Positions 16,595-25,748 of a DNA stretch of 64,000 bases are shown one piece after another (positions within the stretch are counted from its first letter, which is position 1; each line of letters starts with the position of its first letter). Source of the stretch: Palleronia pontilimi (lineage in GTDB: Bacteria > Pseudomonadota > Alphaproteobacteria > Rhodobacterales > Rhodobacteraceae); the NCBI RefSeq assembly GCF_016412875.1, contig NZ_JAEKPD010000001.1:372001-436000 (forward strand), given 5' to 3'. The position numbers and the translations under genes are program-made. Under the pieces are notes generated by a model. The model searched no databases, was not told where the DNA came from, and was given only the letters and a program-made list of their open reading frames with translations.

Positions 16595-16830
16595 GGGTCT
16601 GTCCCTCCCCAAATCTGTGAAACAATGCGCGAAGTGATGCACAGGGATTTTTCGCGACGCGGATGATTCCGTCAAGTTGGCGTATTTTCCGGCTTATATG
16701 TTCCAAAAACCGCACAATTTTCGCGCCACTGCAGGATTTCGCCGCAAATGCTGAAATCTATGTAAACTTGTCCGAGGAATCGGACGGCCCCGAGTCGTAC
16801 CGGTCGGAAAAACGACGGGGGACAAATACT

Positions 16831-17267
16831 ATGACAAAAAGGACTTATGTCGTCGCCTACGAGGGCGACGCGCACTCATCGACGGTATTGGATTACGCCG
16901 TCCAGCACGCCCTCGAGGCGAGCGGGACACTCAATATCGTCCACGTTCTGGAATGGTCGCCATTCCAGTTCCTGACACCGGAAGAGATCGAAGAACGTGC
17001 GGGCAAGCGCAAGGAAGGCTGGAGCGCGCGGAAGAGGTCATCATGAAGCCGGCGCTGGAAAAGGCCCGCAGCGCGGGCGTCGAAGCCATCGGCACATTGA
17101 AGTTCGGCAATGTCGTCGACCTGGTCTCGGAAGCCGCGACGGAATGCGCGGCCAACGCGATCTTCGTGGGCCGCTCGGGGGGCAATTCGATCACCGCCCG
17201 GATCTTCGGCTCGGTCCCGCTTGGACTGGCGCAGATCGCCACCGTTCCGACAATCATCATTCCGTGA
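16831..17267 (+). pseudogene. Universal stress protein (UspA family), frameshifted
   Basis: The first frame encodes the normal Usp start (MTKRTYVVAYEGD) through LTPEEIEERAGKRKE. It then fails at about 17011-17020, where AAGGAAGGCTGG lacks one base compared with the frame needed. The remainder, in another frame, gives LERAEEVIMKP through GNVVDL and the C-terminal IFVGRSGG / SVPLGLAQIATVPTIIIP, the nucleotide-binding end of the family. Restoring one base would give an intact protein of about 145 residues, so recent decay or a sequencing error is equally possible. It lies 11 bp ahead of the Na+/alanine symporter. Confidence 0.8.
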
Positions 17268-17278
17268 AGGGTCACGTC

Positions 17279-18859
17279 ATGCAAAATCTCGCAAAACTGC
17301 TTGTGGTCGCCTTGTCCACGCTCGCCTTCGCCGGTGCGGCGCGGGCGCAATCGGTCGACGAGACGATCAACCAGATCTTCGCCGACTATACCGGATGGTA
17401 CGTGGGCTTCATCTTCGCGCCCTTGCCGGGCACCAATTTCAGCTGGATCGCGCTGTGGCTCGTCGTCGGCGCGCTGGTCTTCACCTTCTATTTCGGGTTC
17501 ATCCAGTTCAAGGGGTTCGTCCATTCGATCCGGCTGGTGAAGGGGGATTATTCCGATCCCAACGACGCGGGCGAAGTCAGCCACTTCCAGGCGCTGGCCA
17601 CTGCCCTGTCGGGCACCGTGGGCCTGGGCAACATCGCGGGCGTCGCGGTCGCCGTCGGCATCGGCGGGCCGGGGGCCACGTTCTGGATGATCGTCGCGGG
17701 CCTCTTCGGCATGGCGACCAAGTTCACCGAATGCACGCTGGGCGTGAAATACCGCAACGAATACCCGAACGGCACCGTTTCGGGCGGGCCCATGTACTAC
17801 ATGACCAAGGGCTTCGCGGAACGCGGCCTGCCCATGGGCAAGATCATGGCGATCCTGTTCTGCATCTTCACGATCCTCGGCGCGCTGGGCGGCGGCAACA
17901 TGTTCCAGGCCAACCAGGCGCACGCGCAGCTATCGGGCGTGATCGGTGACTATCCTGGCTGGATCACCGGCGTGCTGCTTGCAGGTGTCACCTTCGCCGT
18001 CATCGCGGGCGGTCTGAAGTCCATCGCGCGCGTGACCGAAAAGGTCGTGCCGTTCATGGGCATCTTCTACGTGCTGGTGTCGATCCTGATCCTGCTGATC
18101 AATTACGACCAGATCCTGTGGGCCTTCGGACAGATCTTCGTGGGCGCGTTCACCGGGCTTGGCGTGGTCGGCGGCTTCACGGGCGCACTGATCCAGGGGT
18201 TCCGGCGTGCCGCATTCTCGAACGAGGCAGGGATCGGCTCGGCCGCCATCGCGCACTCGGCGGTGAAGACCAAGGAGCCGGTGACCGAAGGTTACGTCGC
18301 CCTGCTTGAGCCGTTCATCGACACGGTGGTGATCTGCACCATGACCGCGCTGGTCATCGTGATCACCGGCGTCCTGCAGGTGGATCCCGAAACCGGCCTT
18401 TACATCTGGAACGCCGAAGCCGGCCGCATCCAGACCGAGGACGGCGTGCAGGGTGTCGCGCTTACGTCGCTGGCCTATGCCCAGACCTTCAGCTGGTTCC
18501 CGATCATGCTGGCCGTCGCGGTGGTGCTGTTCGCGTTCTCGACGATGATCAGCTGGTCCTATTACGGCCTGAAGGCCTGGACCTACATCCTTGGCGAAGG
18601 CGAGGTGAAGGAGCTGATCTTCAAGATCATTTTCTGCGTCTTCATCGTGATCGGCGCGGCGGCCTCGCTGGGTCCGGTGATCGACTTCTCGGACGCGATG
18701 CTGTTCTCGATGGCGATCGTCAACATCATCGCGCTGTATCTTCTGATGCCCATCGTTCGGGGCGAACTGGACAGCTACGTCAAGCGCCTGCGCTCGGGCG
18801 AGATCAAGAAATACTCCGGGTCCAGCGACGTGGCGCCGGGCGTGAAGCCGGGCGAATGA
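17279..18859 (+). CDS. Sodium/alanine (AGCS family) symporter
   Basis: A 526-residue amino acid:cation symporter that imports alanine or glycine with sodium. The N terminus looks like a cleaved signal peptide (ending ARAQ). AGCS features follow: GTVGLGNIAGVAVAVGIGG, GGPMYYM, and NEAGIGSAAIAHSAVK, with about ten transmembrane helices. It follows the disrupted Usp gene by 11 bp. Family is certain; exact substrate is not. A hairpin terminator follows at 18873. Confidence 0.92.
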   Translation: MQNLAKLLVVALSTLAFAGAARAQSVDETINQIFADYTGWYVGFIFAPLPGTNFSWIALWLVVGALVFTFYFGFIQFKGFVHSIRLVKGDYSDPNDAGEVSHFQALATALSGTVGLGNIAGVAVAVGIGGPGATFWMIVAGLFGMATKFTECTLGVKYRNEYPNGTVSGGPMYYMTKGFAERGLPMGKIMAILFCIFTILGALGGGNMFQANQAHAQLSGVIGDYPGWITGVLLAGVTFAVIAGGLKSIARVTEKVVPFMGIFYVLVSILILLINYDQILWAFGQIFVGAFTGLGVVGGFTGALIQGFRRAAFSNEAGIGSAAIAHSAVKTKEPVTEGYVALLEPFIDTVVICTMTALVIVITGVLQVDPETGLYIWNAEAGRIQTEDGVQGVALTSLAYAQTFSWFPIMLAVAVVLFAFSTMISWSYYGLKAWTYILGEGEVKELIFKIIFCVFIVIGAAASLGPVIDFSDAMLFSMAIVNIIALYLLMPIVRGELDSYVKRLRSGEIKKYSGSSDVAPGVKPGE

Positions 18860-18872
18860 CCTGAGAAGGGTT

Positions 18873-18895
18873 GGCCGCCCCAGACCGGGGCGGCC
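18873..18895 (+). terminator. Intrinsic terminator of the AGCS symporter gene
   Basis: A perfect 9-bp GC stem (GGCCGCCCC / GGGGCGGCC) with a 5-base loop, starting 13 bp past the stop codon, followed by TGCCTT. The T-run is weak. Confidence 0.65.
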
Positions 18896-19018
18896 TGCCT
18901 TGCCGAACGGTTGATGACCGCGGGCGAGGCCGAAGACGGCGGGCCACGCTCTGACAAGGTCGAAATGCAGAAACGCTCTGGGCAATCTTCGAAGCGTCCC
19001 CGAGCTCCGCAAGACAGG

Positions 19019-19056
19019 AAAAGGCCCGGCATCCCCCAAGGAATACCGGGCCTTTT
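19019..19056 (-). terminator. Intrinsic terminator of the amino acid ABC operon
   Basis: AAAAGGCCCGG and CCGGGCCTTTT form an 11-bp stem that can extend inward with G-U pairs. On the minus strand it ends in TTTTCCT, about 18 bp past the stop codon of the binding-protein gene. It could also act on plus-strand readthrough. Confidence 0.8.
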
Positions 19057-19073
19057 CTGCGTCGAAGAGGTGC

Positions 19074-19850
19074 CTAGAAAGTCGGCAGGTCCGGCAAGGG
19101 CTGGCCCAGCCATTTCTGGCTGATCTCGTCCAGCTCACCGCCCAGCTTCTTGTGCAGGATGAACACGTTGGTCCATTGCAGCAGGTCGGTGTCGCCCTTC
19201 TTGATACCGATGAAGGCGGGCGATTGCTTCAGGATGAACTTGGTCTCCAGCCCCATGTCCGGGTTCTTCTCGGTGATCTCGGCGGCGGCGGTGTTGCCCG
19301 ACACCAGCACGTCCACCTGGCCCGACGTGAAGGCCGACATGGTGGCGGCGTTGTCGCCGAAGCGCACGATTTCCACGTCGTCGGGCGCGATCTTCGTCAG
19401 CTCGAGATCTTCCAGCGTGCCGCCGGTCAGGCCCACGCTCATCCCCGACAGATCGTCGGCGCTTTCGATGGACTTGTCGGCGGTGGCGAAGGCGCCGGAA
19501 TAGAACGGCGCGTAGGCGGCCGAGAACCAGATCGACCGGGCCCGCTCGGGGTTGGCGCCCATGACCGAAATCACCATGTCCACCCGGTCCGTCTCAAGGA
19601 ACGGGATGCGCTGCTTCGACACGACGGGCACGATTTCCAGCTCGACGCCCATGTTCTCGGCCACCAACCGGGCCACGTCCACGTCGTAGCCTTCGTGTTC
19701 GCCCGACGGGCCCAAGGCGCCGAAGGGCGGGAAACTCTCGGGCACCGCGATGCGGACCGTGCCGCGCTCGAGGATATCGCTCAGTTCGGCCAGCGCCGGT
19801 ACGGGCAGCGCCACCAGCGCGGCGGTTGCGAGGGTCTTCAGAAATGTCAT
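19074..19850 (-). CDS. Polar amino acid ABC transporter, periplasmic binding protein
   Basis: A 258-residue family-3 solute-binding protein with a signal peptide ending near residue 21 (PVPALAE). The family signature GYDVDVARLVAENMG lies near residue 57, and the two-lobe fold runs to the end. The ATG at 19850 is preceded by AAGGAG at good spacing; a longer in-frame extension is noncoding-like. It is the last gene of a three-gene set after two permease genes. The ligand is probably an amino acid; which one cannot be told. Confidence 0.9.
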   Translation of the reverse strand: MTFLKTLATAALVALPVPALAELSDILERGTVRIAVPESFPPFGALGPSGEHEGYDVDVARLVAENMGVELEIVPVVSKQRIPFLETDRVDMVISVMGANPERARSIWFSAAYAPFYSGAFATADKSIESADDLSGMSVGLTGGTLEDLELTKIAPDDVEIVRFGDNAATMSAFTSGQVDVLVSGNTAAAEITEKNPDMGLETKFILKQSPAFIGIKKGDTDLLQWTNVFILHKKLGGELDEISQKWLGQPLPDLPTF

Positions 19851-19873
19851 GGTGTCTTCTCCTTTGTTGAAAA

Positions 19874-20584
19874 TCATGCGGCGGTCGGGGTGATGGCCTT
19901 GCGGGAATGGGTGCCCAGCCTGTTTTCCAGCCGCCGCGCCAGCAGCGACAGCGGGAAGCACAGGCAGAAATAGATCAGCGACATGATCGGGAAGATGACG
20001 AAGGGCTCGGTCCCGTCCACGGGCGCGTTGGCCCAGCGCTTGCCGATGGCCATGAGGTCGGAAAACCCGATGATATAGGCCAGCGACGTGCCCTTGATGA
20101 TCTGCACCATGAAGCCCACGGTCGGCGCCAGCGCCACGCGCAGCGCCTGCGGCAGGATGATTAGCCTCAGCGTCGGCAGGAAGCGCAGGCCCAGCGCCTC
20201 GGCCCCTTCCCACTGGCCCGCGCCCACGCTTTCGATGGCGCCGCGCCAAACGTCCGACAGGTAGGCGCTGGTATAAAGCGTCAGTGCCAGCGCGGCGGCG
20301 GTCCAGGGGCTGACGTCGATGGCCAGCAGCTTCGGCACGCCCAGCCCCAGCAGGAACAACAGCATCAGCAGCGGCGTCGCCTGGAACACCCAGATGTAGG
20401 AAATGGCGATCCGCCTGGCCCAGCGGCTCTTGGTGATCCGCAGCACCGTGATAAGCCCGCCCAGAAGACCGCCGCCCACGAAGGCGATCAACGACAGATA
20501 GATGGTGAACTGCGTGGCCGCGATCAGCTGGAACAGCACGACGCCCTGCGGCTCGCCGAAGATCTGGCCGAACAGCTCTTTCAT
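19874..20584 (-). CDS. Polar amino acid ABC transporter permease
   Basis: A 236-residue HisM/GlnP-type inner-membrane permease with about five helices. The cytoplasmic coupling motif for the ATPase is ESVGAGQWEGAEALGL. It overlaps the upstream permease by 4 bp (ATGA), so the two probably form a heterodimer. The binding-protein gene follows by 23 bp. No ATPase gene is adjacent. Confidence 0.92.
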   Translation of the reverse strand: MKELFGQIFGEPQGVVLFQLIAATQFTIYLSLIAFVGGGLLGGLITVLRITKSRWARRIAISYIWVFQATPLLMLLFLLGLGVPKLLAIDVSPWTAAALALTLYTSAYLSDVWRGAIESVGAGQWEGAEALGLRFLPTLRLIILPQALRVALAPTVGFMVQIIKGTSLAYIIGFSDLMAIGKRWANAPVDGTEPFVIFPIMSLIYFCLCFPLSLLARRLENRLGTHSRKAITPTAA

Positions 20585-21258
20585 CGAGCCACCTGCCAGC
20601 GGAACATCCGCTTCTGCAGCAACGTCATCGCGGTTTTGAACGCCAGCGAGATGCCGATATAGATGACCGTCAGCGTCAGGAAGACCTCGAACGATCGGAA
20701 TGTGCGGCTGTCGATGAACAGGCCCGCCTGGGTCAGGTCGTTGACCCCGATTTCGGACAGGACGCCGGTGGTCAGGAACAAGAAGATGAACTGCGAATTC
20801 AGCGACGGGAACATCCGCGCCACCGCCTGCGGCAGCACGACCTTCACGAACATCACCCAGCGCGGGATGCCCAGCGCGTCGGCGGCCTCGTACTGGCCGT
20901 CATCGACCGACGTGAACCCCGCGCGCAGGATTTCGCTGAAATAGGCACTGAAATTCAACGTCAGGGCCAGGATCGCGTGGCCCCAGAACGGCCACTGATA
21001 GCCTAGAAGCATGGGCAGCCCGAAGGCCACGAAGAACAGCTGCACGATCAGCGGCGTGTTGCGGATGAACTCGACATAGGCGGCGGCGACATGACCCAGA
21101 AGCGGCACCTTTCGATGCCGCAGGTAGGCGAGCGCCAGCGCCAGCACGAAACCCAGCACACCCGACAACGCGGTCAGTCCCGCGCTCATCCCCGCCCCCT
21201 GAAGCAGCATCAGCAGGTAGTCGGGATTGCGGTAGATTTCGAAGAACCTGAGATCCAT
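20581..21258 (-). CDS. Polar amino acid ABC transporter permease
   Basis: A 225-residue HisQ/GlnP-type permease with the EAA-loop motif TSVDDGQYEAADALGI and about five transmembrane helices. It is the first gene of the three-gene transporter set and is followed with a 4-bp overlap by the second permease. The 169 bp upstream hold only a hairpin after ahcY, so the promoter probably lies there. Confidence 0.92.
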   Translation of the reverse strand: MDLRFFEIYRNPDYLLMLLQGAGMSAGLTALSGVLGFVLALALAYLRHRKVPLLGHVAAAYVEFIRNTPLIVQLFFVAFGLPMLLGYQWPFWGHAILALTLNFSAYFSEILRAGFTSVDDGQYEAADALGIPRWVMFVKVVLPQAVARMFPSLNSQFIFLFLTTGVLSEIGVNDLTQAGLFIDSRTFRSFEVFLTLTVIYIGISLAFKTAMTLLQKRMFRWQVAR

Positions 21259-21396
21259 GTGCCACCTTTACGTGGCGACAAGCATCACGGCGCGGCATGG
21301 CAGAGGTCCACATCACGGGCGCGTGTGCGCAGGGGATCCGGCAAGGTTGGGGAAAATTTGGGCGGCATGCCCGATTCCGCCGCAGGGGGCGGCACA

Positions 21397-21419
21397 GGGG
21401 CGACGCCAAGCGCCGCCCC
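21397..21419 (-). terminator. Hairpin downstream of ahcY
   Basis: GGGGCGGCGC and GCGTCGCCCC form a GC-rich stem with a TTG loop about 8 bp after the ahcY stop. No T-run follows, so termination may be partial. Confidence 0.45.
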
Positions 21420-21427
21420 GTCCGTCA

Positions 21428-22819
21428 TCAATAGCGGTAATGCTCGGGCTTGAACGGCCCCTCGGGCGTCACGCCGATATAGGCGGCCTGCTCGGAATTG
21501 AGCTCGGTCAGCTTCACGCCGATGCGGTCCAGGTGCAGCCGCGCGACCTTTTCGTCCAGGCGCTTGGGCAGGATGTAGACGTCGTTTTCATACTCGCCGC
21601 CGTTCTTCCACAGCTCGATCTGGGCCAGCACCTGGTTGGTGAACGACGCGCTCATCACGAAGGACGGGTGGCCCGTGGCGTTGCCCAGGTTCAGCAGGCG
21701 GCCTTCGGACAGAAGGATGATCCGGTTGCCAGACGGCATCTCGATCATGTCCACCTGGTCCTTGATGTTGGTCCACTTGTGGTTCTTCAGGTTGGCGACC
21801 TGGATCTCGTTGTCGAAGTGGCCGATATTGCCGACGATCGCCATGTCCTTCATCTCGCGCATGTGCTCGATGCGGATCACGTCCTTGTTGCCGGTGGTGG
21901 TGATGAAGATGTCCGCGCTGCTCACCACGTCTTCCAGCAGCACGACCTCGAACCCGTCCATGGCCGCCTGCAGCGCACAGATCGGATCGACTTCCGTGAC
22001 CTTCACCCGCGCACCAGCGCCACGCAGCGACGCGGCCGAGCCCTTGCCCACGTCGCCGTAGCCCATGACCACGGCGACCTTGCCGGCCATCATGGTGTCG
22101 GTGGCGCGGCGGATCCCGTCCACCAGCGATTCCTTGCAGCCGTACTTGTTGTCGAATTTCGACTTCGTGACGCTGTCGTTCACGTTGATCGCCGGGAACG
22201 GCAGTTGGCCCTTCTTCTTCAGATCATAAAGACGATGCACCCCGGTGGTGGTTTCTTCGGTCACGCCCTTGATCTGGTCGCGCATCTTGGTGAACCAGCC
22301 GGGCGACTGCTCCATCCGCTTCTTGATCTGCGCGAACACGGCGACTTCTTCTTCCGAGGTCGGGGTTTCGATCAGGTCGGTCTCGCCCGCCTCGACCCGC
22401 GCGCCGAGCAACACGTAAAGCGTCGCGTCGCCGCCATCGTCCAAGATCATGTTCGGGCCCTCGGGGAATTGGAACGAGCGGTCCAGGTAATCCCAGTGCT
22501 GTTCCAGCGACTGGCCCTTCACGGCGAAGACCGGCACACCCGCTTCGGCGATGGCGGCCGCCGCGTGGTCCTGAGTGGAAAAGATGTTGCACGACGCCCA
22601 GCGCACGTCGGCGCCCAGCGCGGTCAGTGTCTCGATCAGCACGGCGGTCTGGATCGTCATGTGCAGCGAGCCGACGATGCGCGCGCCCTTCAGCGGCTTG
22701 GCCTCGCCGTATTCCTCGCGGCAGGCGATCAGGCCCGGCATCTCGGTCTCGGCGATGTCCAATTCCTTGCGGCCATAGGCGGCAAGCGCGATGTCTTTGA
22801 CGACGTAGTCTTCGGCCAT
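21428..22819 (-). CDS. ahcY: Adenosylhomocysteinase
   Basis: A 463-residue cytoplasmic enzyme that splits S-adenosylhomocysteine into adenosine and homocysteine, relieving product inhibition of methyltransferases. The NAD-binding motif [15 protein letters not shown] and the C-terminal KPEHYRY tail are diagnostic, and the length is normal for the family. The ATG at 22819 is preceded by AAGGA. Upstream lies a nested hairpin leader (22836-22894), described separately, that may control expression. The gene diverges from the HD hydrolase gene. Confidence 0.97.
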   Translation of the reverse strand: MAEDYVVKDIALAAYGRKELDIAETEMPGLIACREEYGEAKPLKGARIVGSLHMTIQTAVLIETLTALGADVRWASCNIFSTQDHAAAAIAEAGVPVFAVKGQSLEQHWDYLDRSFQFPEGPNMILDDGGDATLYVLLGARVEAGETDLIETPTSEEEVAVFAQIKKRMEQSPGWFTKMRDQIKGVTEETTTGVHRLYDLKKKGQLPFPAINVNDSVTKSKFDNKYGCKESLVDGIRRATDTMMAGKVAVVMGYGDVGKGSAASLRGAGARVKVTEVDPICALQAAMDGFEVVLLEDVVSSADIFITTTGNKDVIRIEHMREMKDMAIVGNIGHFDNEIQVANLKNHKWTNIKDQVDMIEMPSGNRIILLSEGRLLNLGNATGHPSFVMSASFTNQVLAQIELWKNGGEYENDVYILPKRLDEKVARLHLDRIGVKLTELNSEQAAYIGVTPEGPFKPEHYRY

Positions 22820-22835
22820 GACAGTATCCTTGATT

Positions 22836-22894
22836 TCCCGATTTGCGGCGGCGATACCACCTTGTGGTCAACGAAACAACGCCGCGTCTCGGGA
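22836..22894 (-). promoter_or_regulatory. Structured RNA leader of ahcY
   Basis: On the minus strand three nested stems can form: TCCCGA/TCGGGA outside, GCGGCG/CGCCGC in the middle, and ACCAC/GTGGT closing an AAG loop. They are separated by asymmetric internal loops. The 3' edge is 17 nt from the ahcY start, just ahead of the ribosome site. It does not match the SAH or SAM/SAH riboswitch consensus that I remember. A regulatory role is inference. Confidence 0.45.
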
Positions 22895-22938
22895 CACGTC
22901 GTCGCCCCGCCGAACGCGCGCCGAGCAGGAGATCGAGC

Positions 22939-23532
22939 ATGACCAAGGCGCCCCGCGCGTGGCAGCGGATGTTGTCGGGCCGCAGGCTGGACCTGCTGGA
23001 CCCGACGCCCGTGGATATCGAGATCGAGGATATTGCCCACGGCCTTGCCTTCGTCGCGCGCTGGAACGGGCAGACGGCGGGCGATTTCGCCTATTCGGTG
23101 GCCGAGCATTCGCTGCTGGTCGAAACGCTGTTCACGCGCATGGTGCCCCGCCCCGAGCCACGCTGGCAATTGGCGGCCCTTCTGCACGACGCTCCGGAAT
23201 ACGTGATCGGCGACATGATCTCGCCGGTGAAGGCGGCCGTGGGCGCAAGCTACGGCGCGTTGGATGAGCGTTTGACCGCCGCGATCCAGCTGCGCTTCGG
23301 TCTGCCCGCGATGCTGCCGGTGAAGGTGAAGCGGCAGATCAAGGCCGCCGACAAGGTCAGCGCGTGGATGGAAGCCACCCAGATCGCGGGATTTTCGGAA
23401 GCGGAAGCCACGCGGTTCTTCGGACGGCCCAATGCCGACCTGATCGCCGATCTCGGCATCGTCCTGCGCCCGCCGGTCGAGACGCGCCACGCCTTCGTCG
23501 CGCGCCACGCCGCCCTGTTGAACCAGCTCTGA
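22939..23532 (+). CDS. HD-domain phosphohydrolase, YfbR-like
   Basis: A 197-residue HD-family hydrolase. The metal-binding pattern reads VAEHSLLVE, then LLHDAPEYVIGDMISPVK, the arrangement of YfbR-like 5'-nucleotidases. Substrate is not determined by sequence. The ATG at 22939 follows CAGGAGATCGAGC; the longer upstream frame overlaps the ahcY leader and is rejected. It diverges from ahcY and converges with regA, with stops about 9 bp apart. Confidence 0.85.
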   Translation: MTKAPRAWQRMLSGRRLDLLDPTPVDIEIEDIAHGLAFVARWNGQTAGDFAYSVAEHSLLVETLFTRMVPRPEPRWQLAALLHDAPEYVIGDMISPVKAAVGASYGALDERLTAAIQLRFGLPAMLPVKVKRQIKAADKVSAWMEATQIAGFSEAEATRFFGRPNADLIADLGIVLRPPVETRHAFVARHAALLNQL

Positions 23533-23541
23533 CGCGCCCGT

Positions 23542-24093
23542 TTAGCGCGGCGAGCGCTTCGCCAGGATCCGCTGCAAGGTGCGGCGGTGCATGTTCAGCC
23601 GCCTAGCCGTTTCGCTGACATTGCGGTCGCACTGCTCGTAGATGCGCTGGATATGCTCCCACCGGACCCGGTCGGCGGACATGGGATTTTCCGGCGGCGG
23701 CGGCAGATCCTCGCCCGTGGCCAGCAGTGCTGCGCTGATCTGGTTGGCGTCGGCGGGCTTGGACAGGTAATCGGTCGCACCGATCTTGACGGCCGCAACC
23801 GCCGTCGCGATGGCGCCATAGCCGGTCAGGACCACGACGCGGCTGTCCTCGCGCTTCTCGCGGATCGCCTCGACCACGTCCAGACCGTTGCCATCGCCCA
23901 GGCGCAGGTCGATCACGGCATAAGCCGGCGGCTGCGCGCGGGCCATGGCCTGCCCTTCGGCGACCGTCTCGGCCGTGCGGACTTCGAAGCCGCGCTTTTC
24001 CATGGCGCGCGCAAGCCGCTTCACGAAGGGCTCGTCGTCATCGACCAGAAGCAGGCTCTTGTCGGGTCCGATCTTGGCGGCGGTCTCGCTCAT
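23542..24093 (-). CDS. regA: Redox response regulator RegA/ActR
   Basis: A 183-residue two-component response regulator. The receiver domain has the acidic pair DDD near residue 18 and phospho-acceptor Asp62 (VIDLRLGDGNG). A proline hinge (LPPPPENP) leads to a Fis-type helix-turn-helix (NVSETARRLNMHRRTLQRIL). In this family RegA controls respiration, energy metabolism and, where present, photosynthesis under low oxygen. It is transcribed away from regB across 136 bp; senC/prrC, usual between them, is absent. Confidence 0.95.
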   Translation of the reverse strand: MSETAAKIGPDKSLLLVDDDEPFVKRLARAMEKRGFEVRTAETVAEGQAMARAQPPAYAVIDLRLGDGNGLDVVEAIREKREDSRVVVLTGYGAIATAVAAVKIGATDYLSKPADANQISAALLATGEDLPPPPENPMSADRVRWEHIQRIYEQCDRNVSETARRLNMHRRTLQRILAKRSPR

Positions 24094-24229
24094 TTTAAGG
24101 GCATCCGTGGGTTTGATTTGCTGACCGAAAACCTAGGCCACCATGCCCTTTCGTCAATCCGCGGCACCGCGCCACGCCCAGGCGGCCGACCATTGCGAAG
24201 CGTCGGGGCTTGCCGCTAGATAAAGCGCG

Positions 24230-25642
24230 ATGAGCGACCCGATCCCCCTGTCAGACCAGTCCGTCCCGGCGGATGTCATCTTCGCCGGACCGCGCCGGTC
24301 GAACTGGGTGCGCGTGCGCACGCTGATCGCGCTGCGCTGGGTGGCGATCGGCGGGCAGATCGTGTCGGTGATCGTGGCCCAGGCCTTCCTGGATCTGCGG
24401 CTGGAAATCGGGCTGATCGCCGTCACCATCGCGGCGGCGATCATCACCAACCTGACCGCGGTCCTGATCTATCCCGAGAACAAACGCCTGAACGAAAGCG
24501 GCCTGACCGGCGTGCTGCTGTTCGACATGGTGCAATTGTCGCTTCTGCTGATGCTGACGGGTGGGCTCAACAACCCCTTCGCCTCCCTGATCCTGGCGCA
24601 GGTGGCGATCTCGGCCACGGCCCTGCGGCTGCGCGCGACCCTGATCCTGTGCGGCGTGGCGGTGACTTTGATAACCGTCAACATGTTTATCTACGTCCCG
24701 CTGGAAACCAGAACGGGCGAGATCCTGACCCTGCCGCCGCTGTTTCAGCTGGGCTTCTGGGCGGCGATCTGCGTGGGCGTGCTTTTCCAGGCCTCGTACG
24801 CGCATCGCGTCACGCGCGAGATGACGGCGATGGCCGATGCCCTGTCGGCCACGCAGATGGCCCTGTCGCGCGAGCAGAAGCTGACCGACCTGGGCGGTGT
24901 CGTGGCGGCCGCGGCCCACGAGCTTGGCACACCGCTGGCCACGATCGCTCTGGTCAGCGGCGAATTGCGCGACGACGAAACGGCGTCACCCGAAATCCGC
25001 GAGGACGCGGACCTGATCCGGACGCAGGCCGAGCGCTGCCGCCTGATCCTGCAATCCATGGGCAGCAGCGGCAAGCGCGACACCCATGTCCAGCACGCCC
25101 CGCTGTCGGCGGTGCTGGCAGAAGCCGCGGCGCCCCATGCCGATCGCGGCGCCATGCTGCTTTACGATCTGTCCGGGCGCGGCGCGCGCGCCGATGACGA
25201 GCCGATCATCCGGCGCGCGCCCGAGATCATTCACGGCATCCGCAACCTGGTGCAGAATGCCGTGGACTTCGCCGAACAGACGGTGTGGATCGACGCGCGA
25301 TGGGACGATGACAGGATCGTGCTGCGCATCGCGGATGACGGGCCGGGCTATCCGACCGATCTGCTGCCCGTGCTGGGCGATCCCTTCACGCGGCGGCGGC
25401 GCCAGCAGCCTGCGAAGCGGCGCAAGGGCTACAAGGGTATGGGACTGGGGCTCTTCATCGCCAAGACCCTGCTCGAGCGGTCCGGTGCGGAAGTCACCTT
25501 CGCCAACGGTCGCGACCGGTTCAGCCAGAACGCGCAGCAACCCGGACCGAAGGGAGCCATCGCCATGCTCAGCTGGTCCCGGCGCGCCATCGAAACCGCC
25601 GATGCGGGGCGGGGACAGCTGGATGAAAATCGCCGGATATGA
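24230..25642 (+). CDS. regB: Redox sensor histidine kinase RegB/PrrB
   Basis: A 470-residue membrane histidine kinase, partner of RegA. Six transmembrane helices (about 30-190) contain the quinone-sensing motif GGLNNPF (residues 111-117). The phospho-accepting His230 lies in AAAHELGTPLATI. Cys270, 40 residues further in AERCRLIL, matches the redox cysteine Cys265 of R. capsulatus RegB (H225 plus 40). The ATP-binding domain has N, G1 (DDGPGYP) and G2 (GMGLGLFIA) boxes. All sensing residues are present, so it should be active. Confidence 0.95.
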   Translation: MSDPIPLSDQSVPADVIFAGPRRSNWVRVRTLIALRWVAIGGQIVSVIVAQAFLDLRLEIGLIAVTIAAAIITNLTAVLIYPENKRLNESGLTGVLLFDMVQLSLLLMLTGGLNNPFASLILAQVAISATALRLRATLILCGVAVTLITVNMFIYVPLETRTGEILTLPPLFQLGFWAAICVGVLFQASYAHRVTREMTAMADALSATQMALSREQKLTDLGGVVAAAAHELGTPLATIALVSGELRDDETASPEIREDADLIRTQAERCRLILQSMGSSGKRDTHVQHAPLSAVLAEAAAPHADRGAMLLYDLSGRGARADDEPIIRRAPEIIHGIRNLVQNAVDFAEQTVWIDARWDDDRIVLRIADDGPGYPTDLLPVLGDPFTRRRRQQPAKRRKGYKGMGLGLFIAKTLLERSGAEVTFANGRDRFSQNAQQPGPKGAIAMLSWSRRAIETADAGRGQLDENRRI

Positions 25643-25682
25643 ACGTGCTAAAGCGCCACACCCGGTTAACCTCCTCGGAAGA

Positions 25683-25698
25683 TTAACGGTTCGTTAAC
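25683..25698 (+). promoter_or_regulatory. CtrA-type binding site before the PAS-domain gene
   Basis: TTAA-CGGTTCG-TTAAC fits the alphaproteobacterial CtrA consensus TTAA-N7-TTAAC exactly and lies 51 bp before the PAS gene start. A further half-site, GGTTAACC, lies about 20 bp upstream. Binding is inference from the motif. Confidence 0.5.
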
Positions 25699-25748
25699 CT
25701 TCGTCACCGATCTTGGCCGGGGATTGGCCAAACGCATGGGACGATGCG

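Noticed and set aside
16595-16830. Promoter or regulator sites ahead of the Usp remnant
   Set aside because: Some AT-rich stretches occur, but no FNR, RpoH or other consensus could be supported.
22836-22894. Calling the ahcY leader an SAH or SAM/SAH riboswitch
   Set aside because: The stems and loops do not match the consensus I recall, so it is kept as an unnamed structure.
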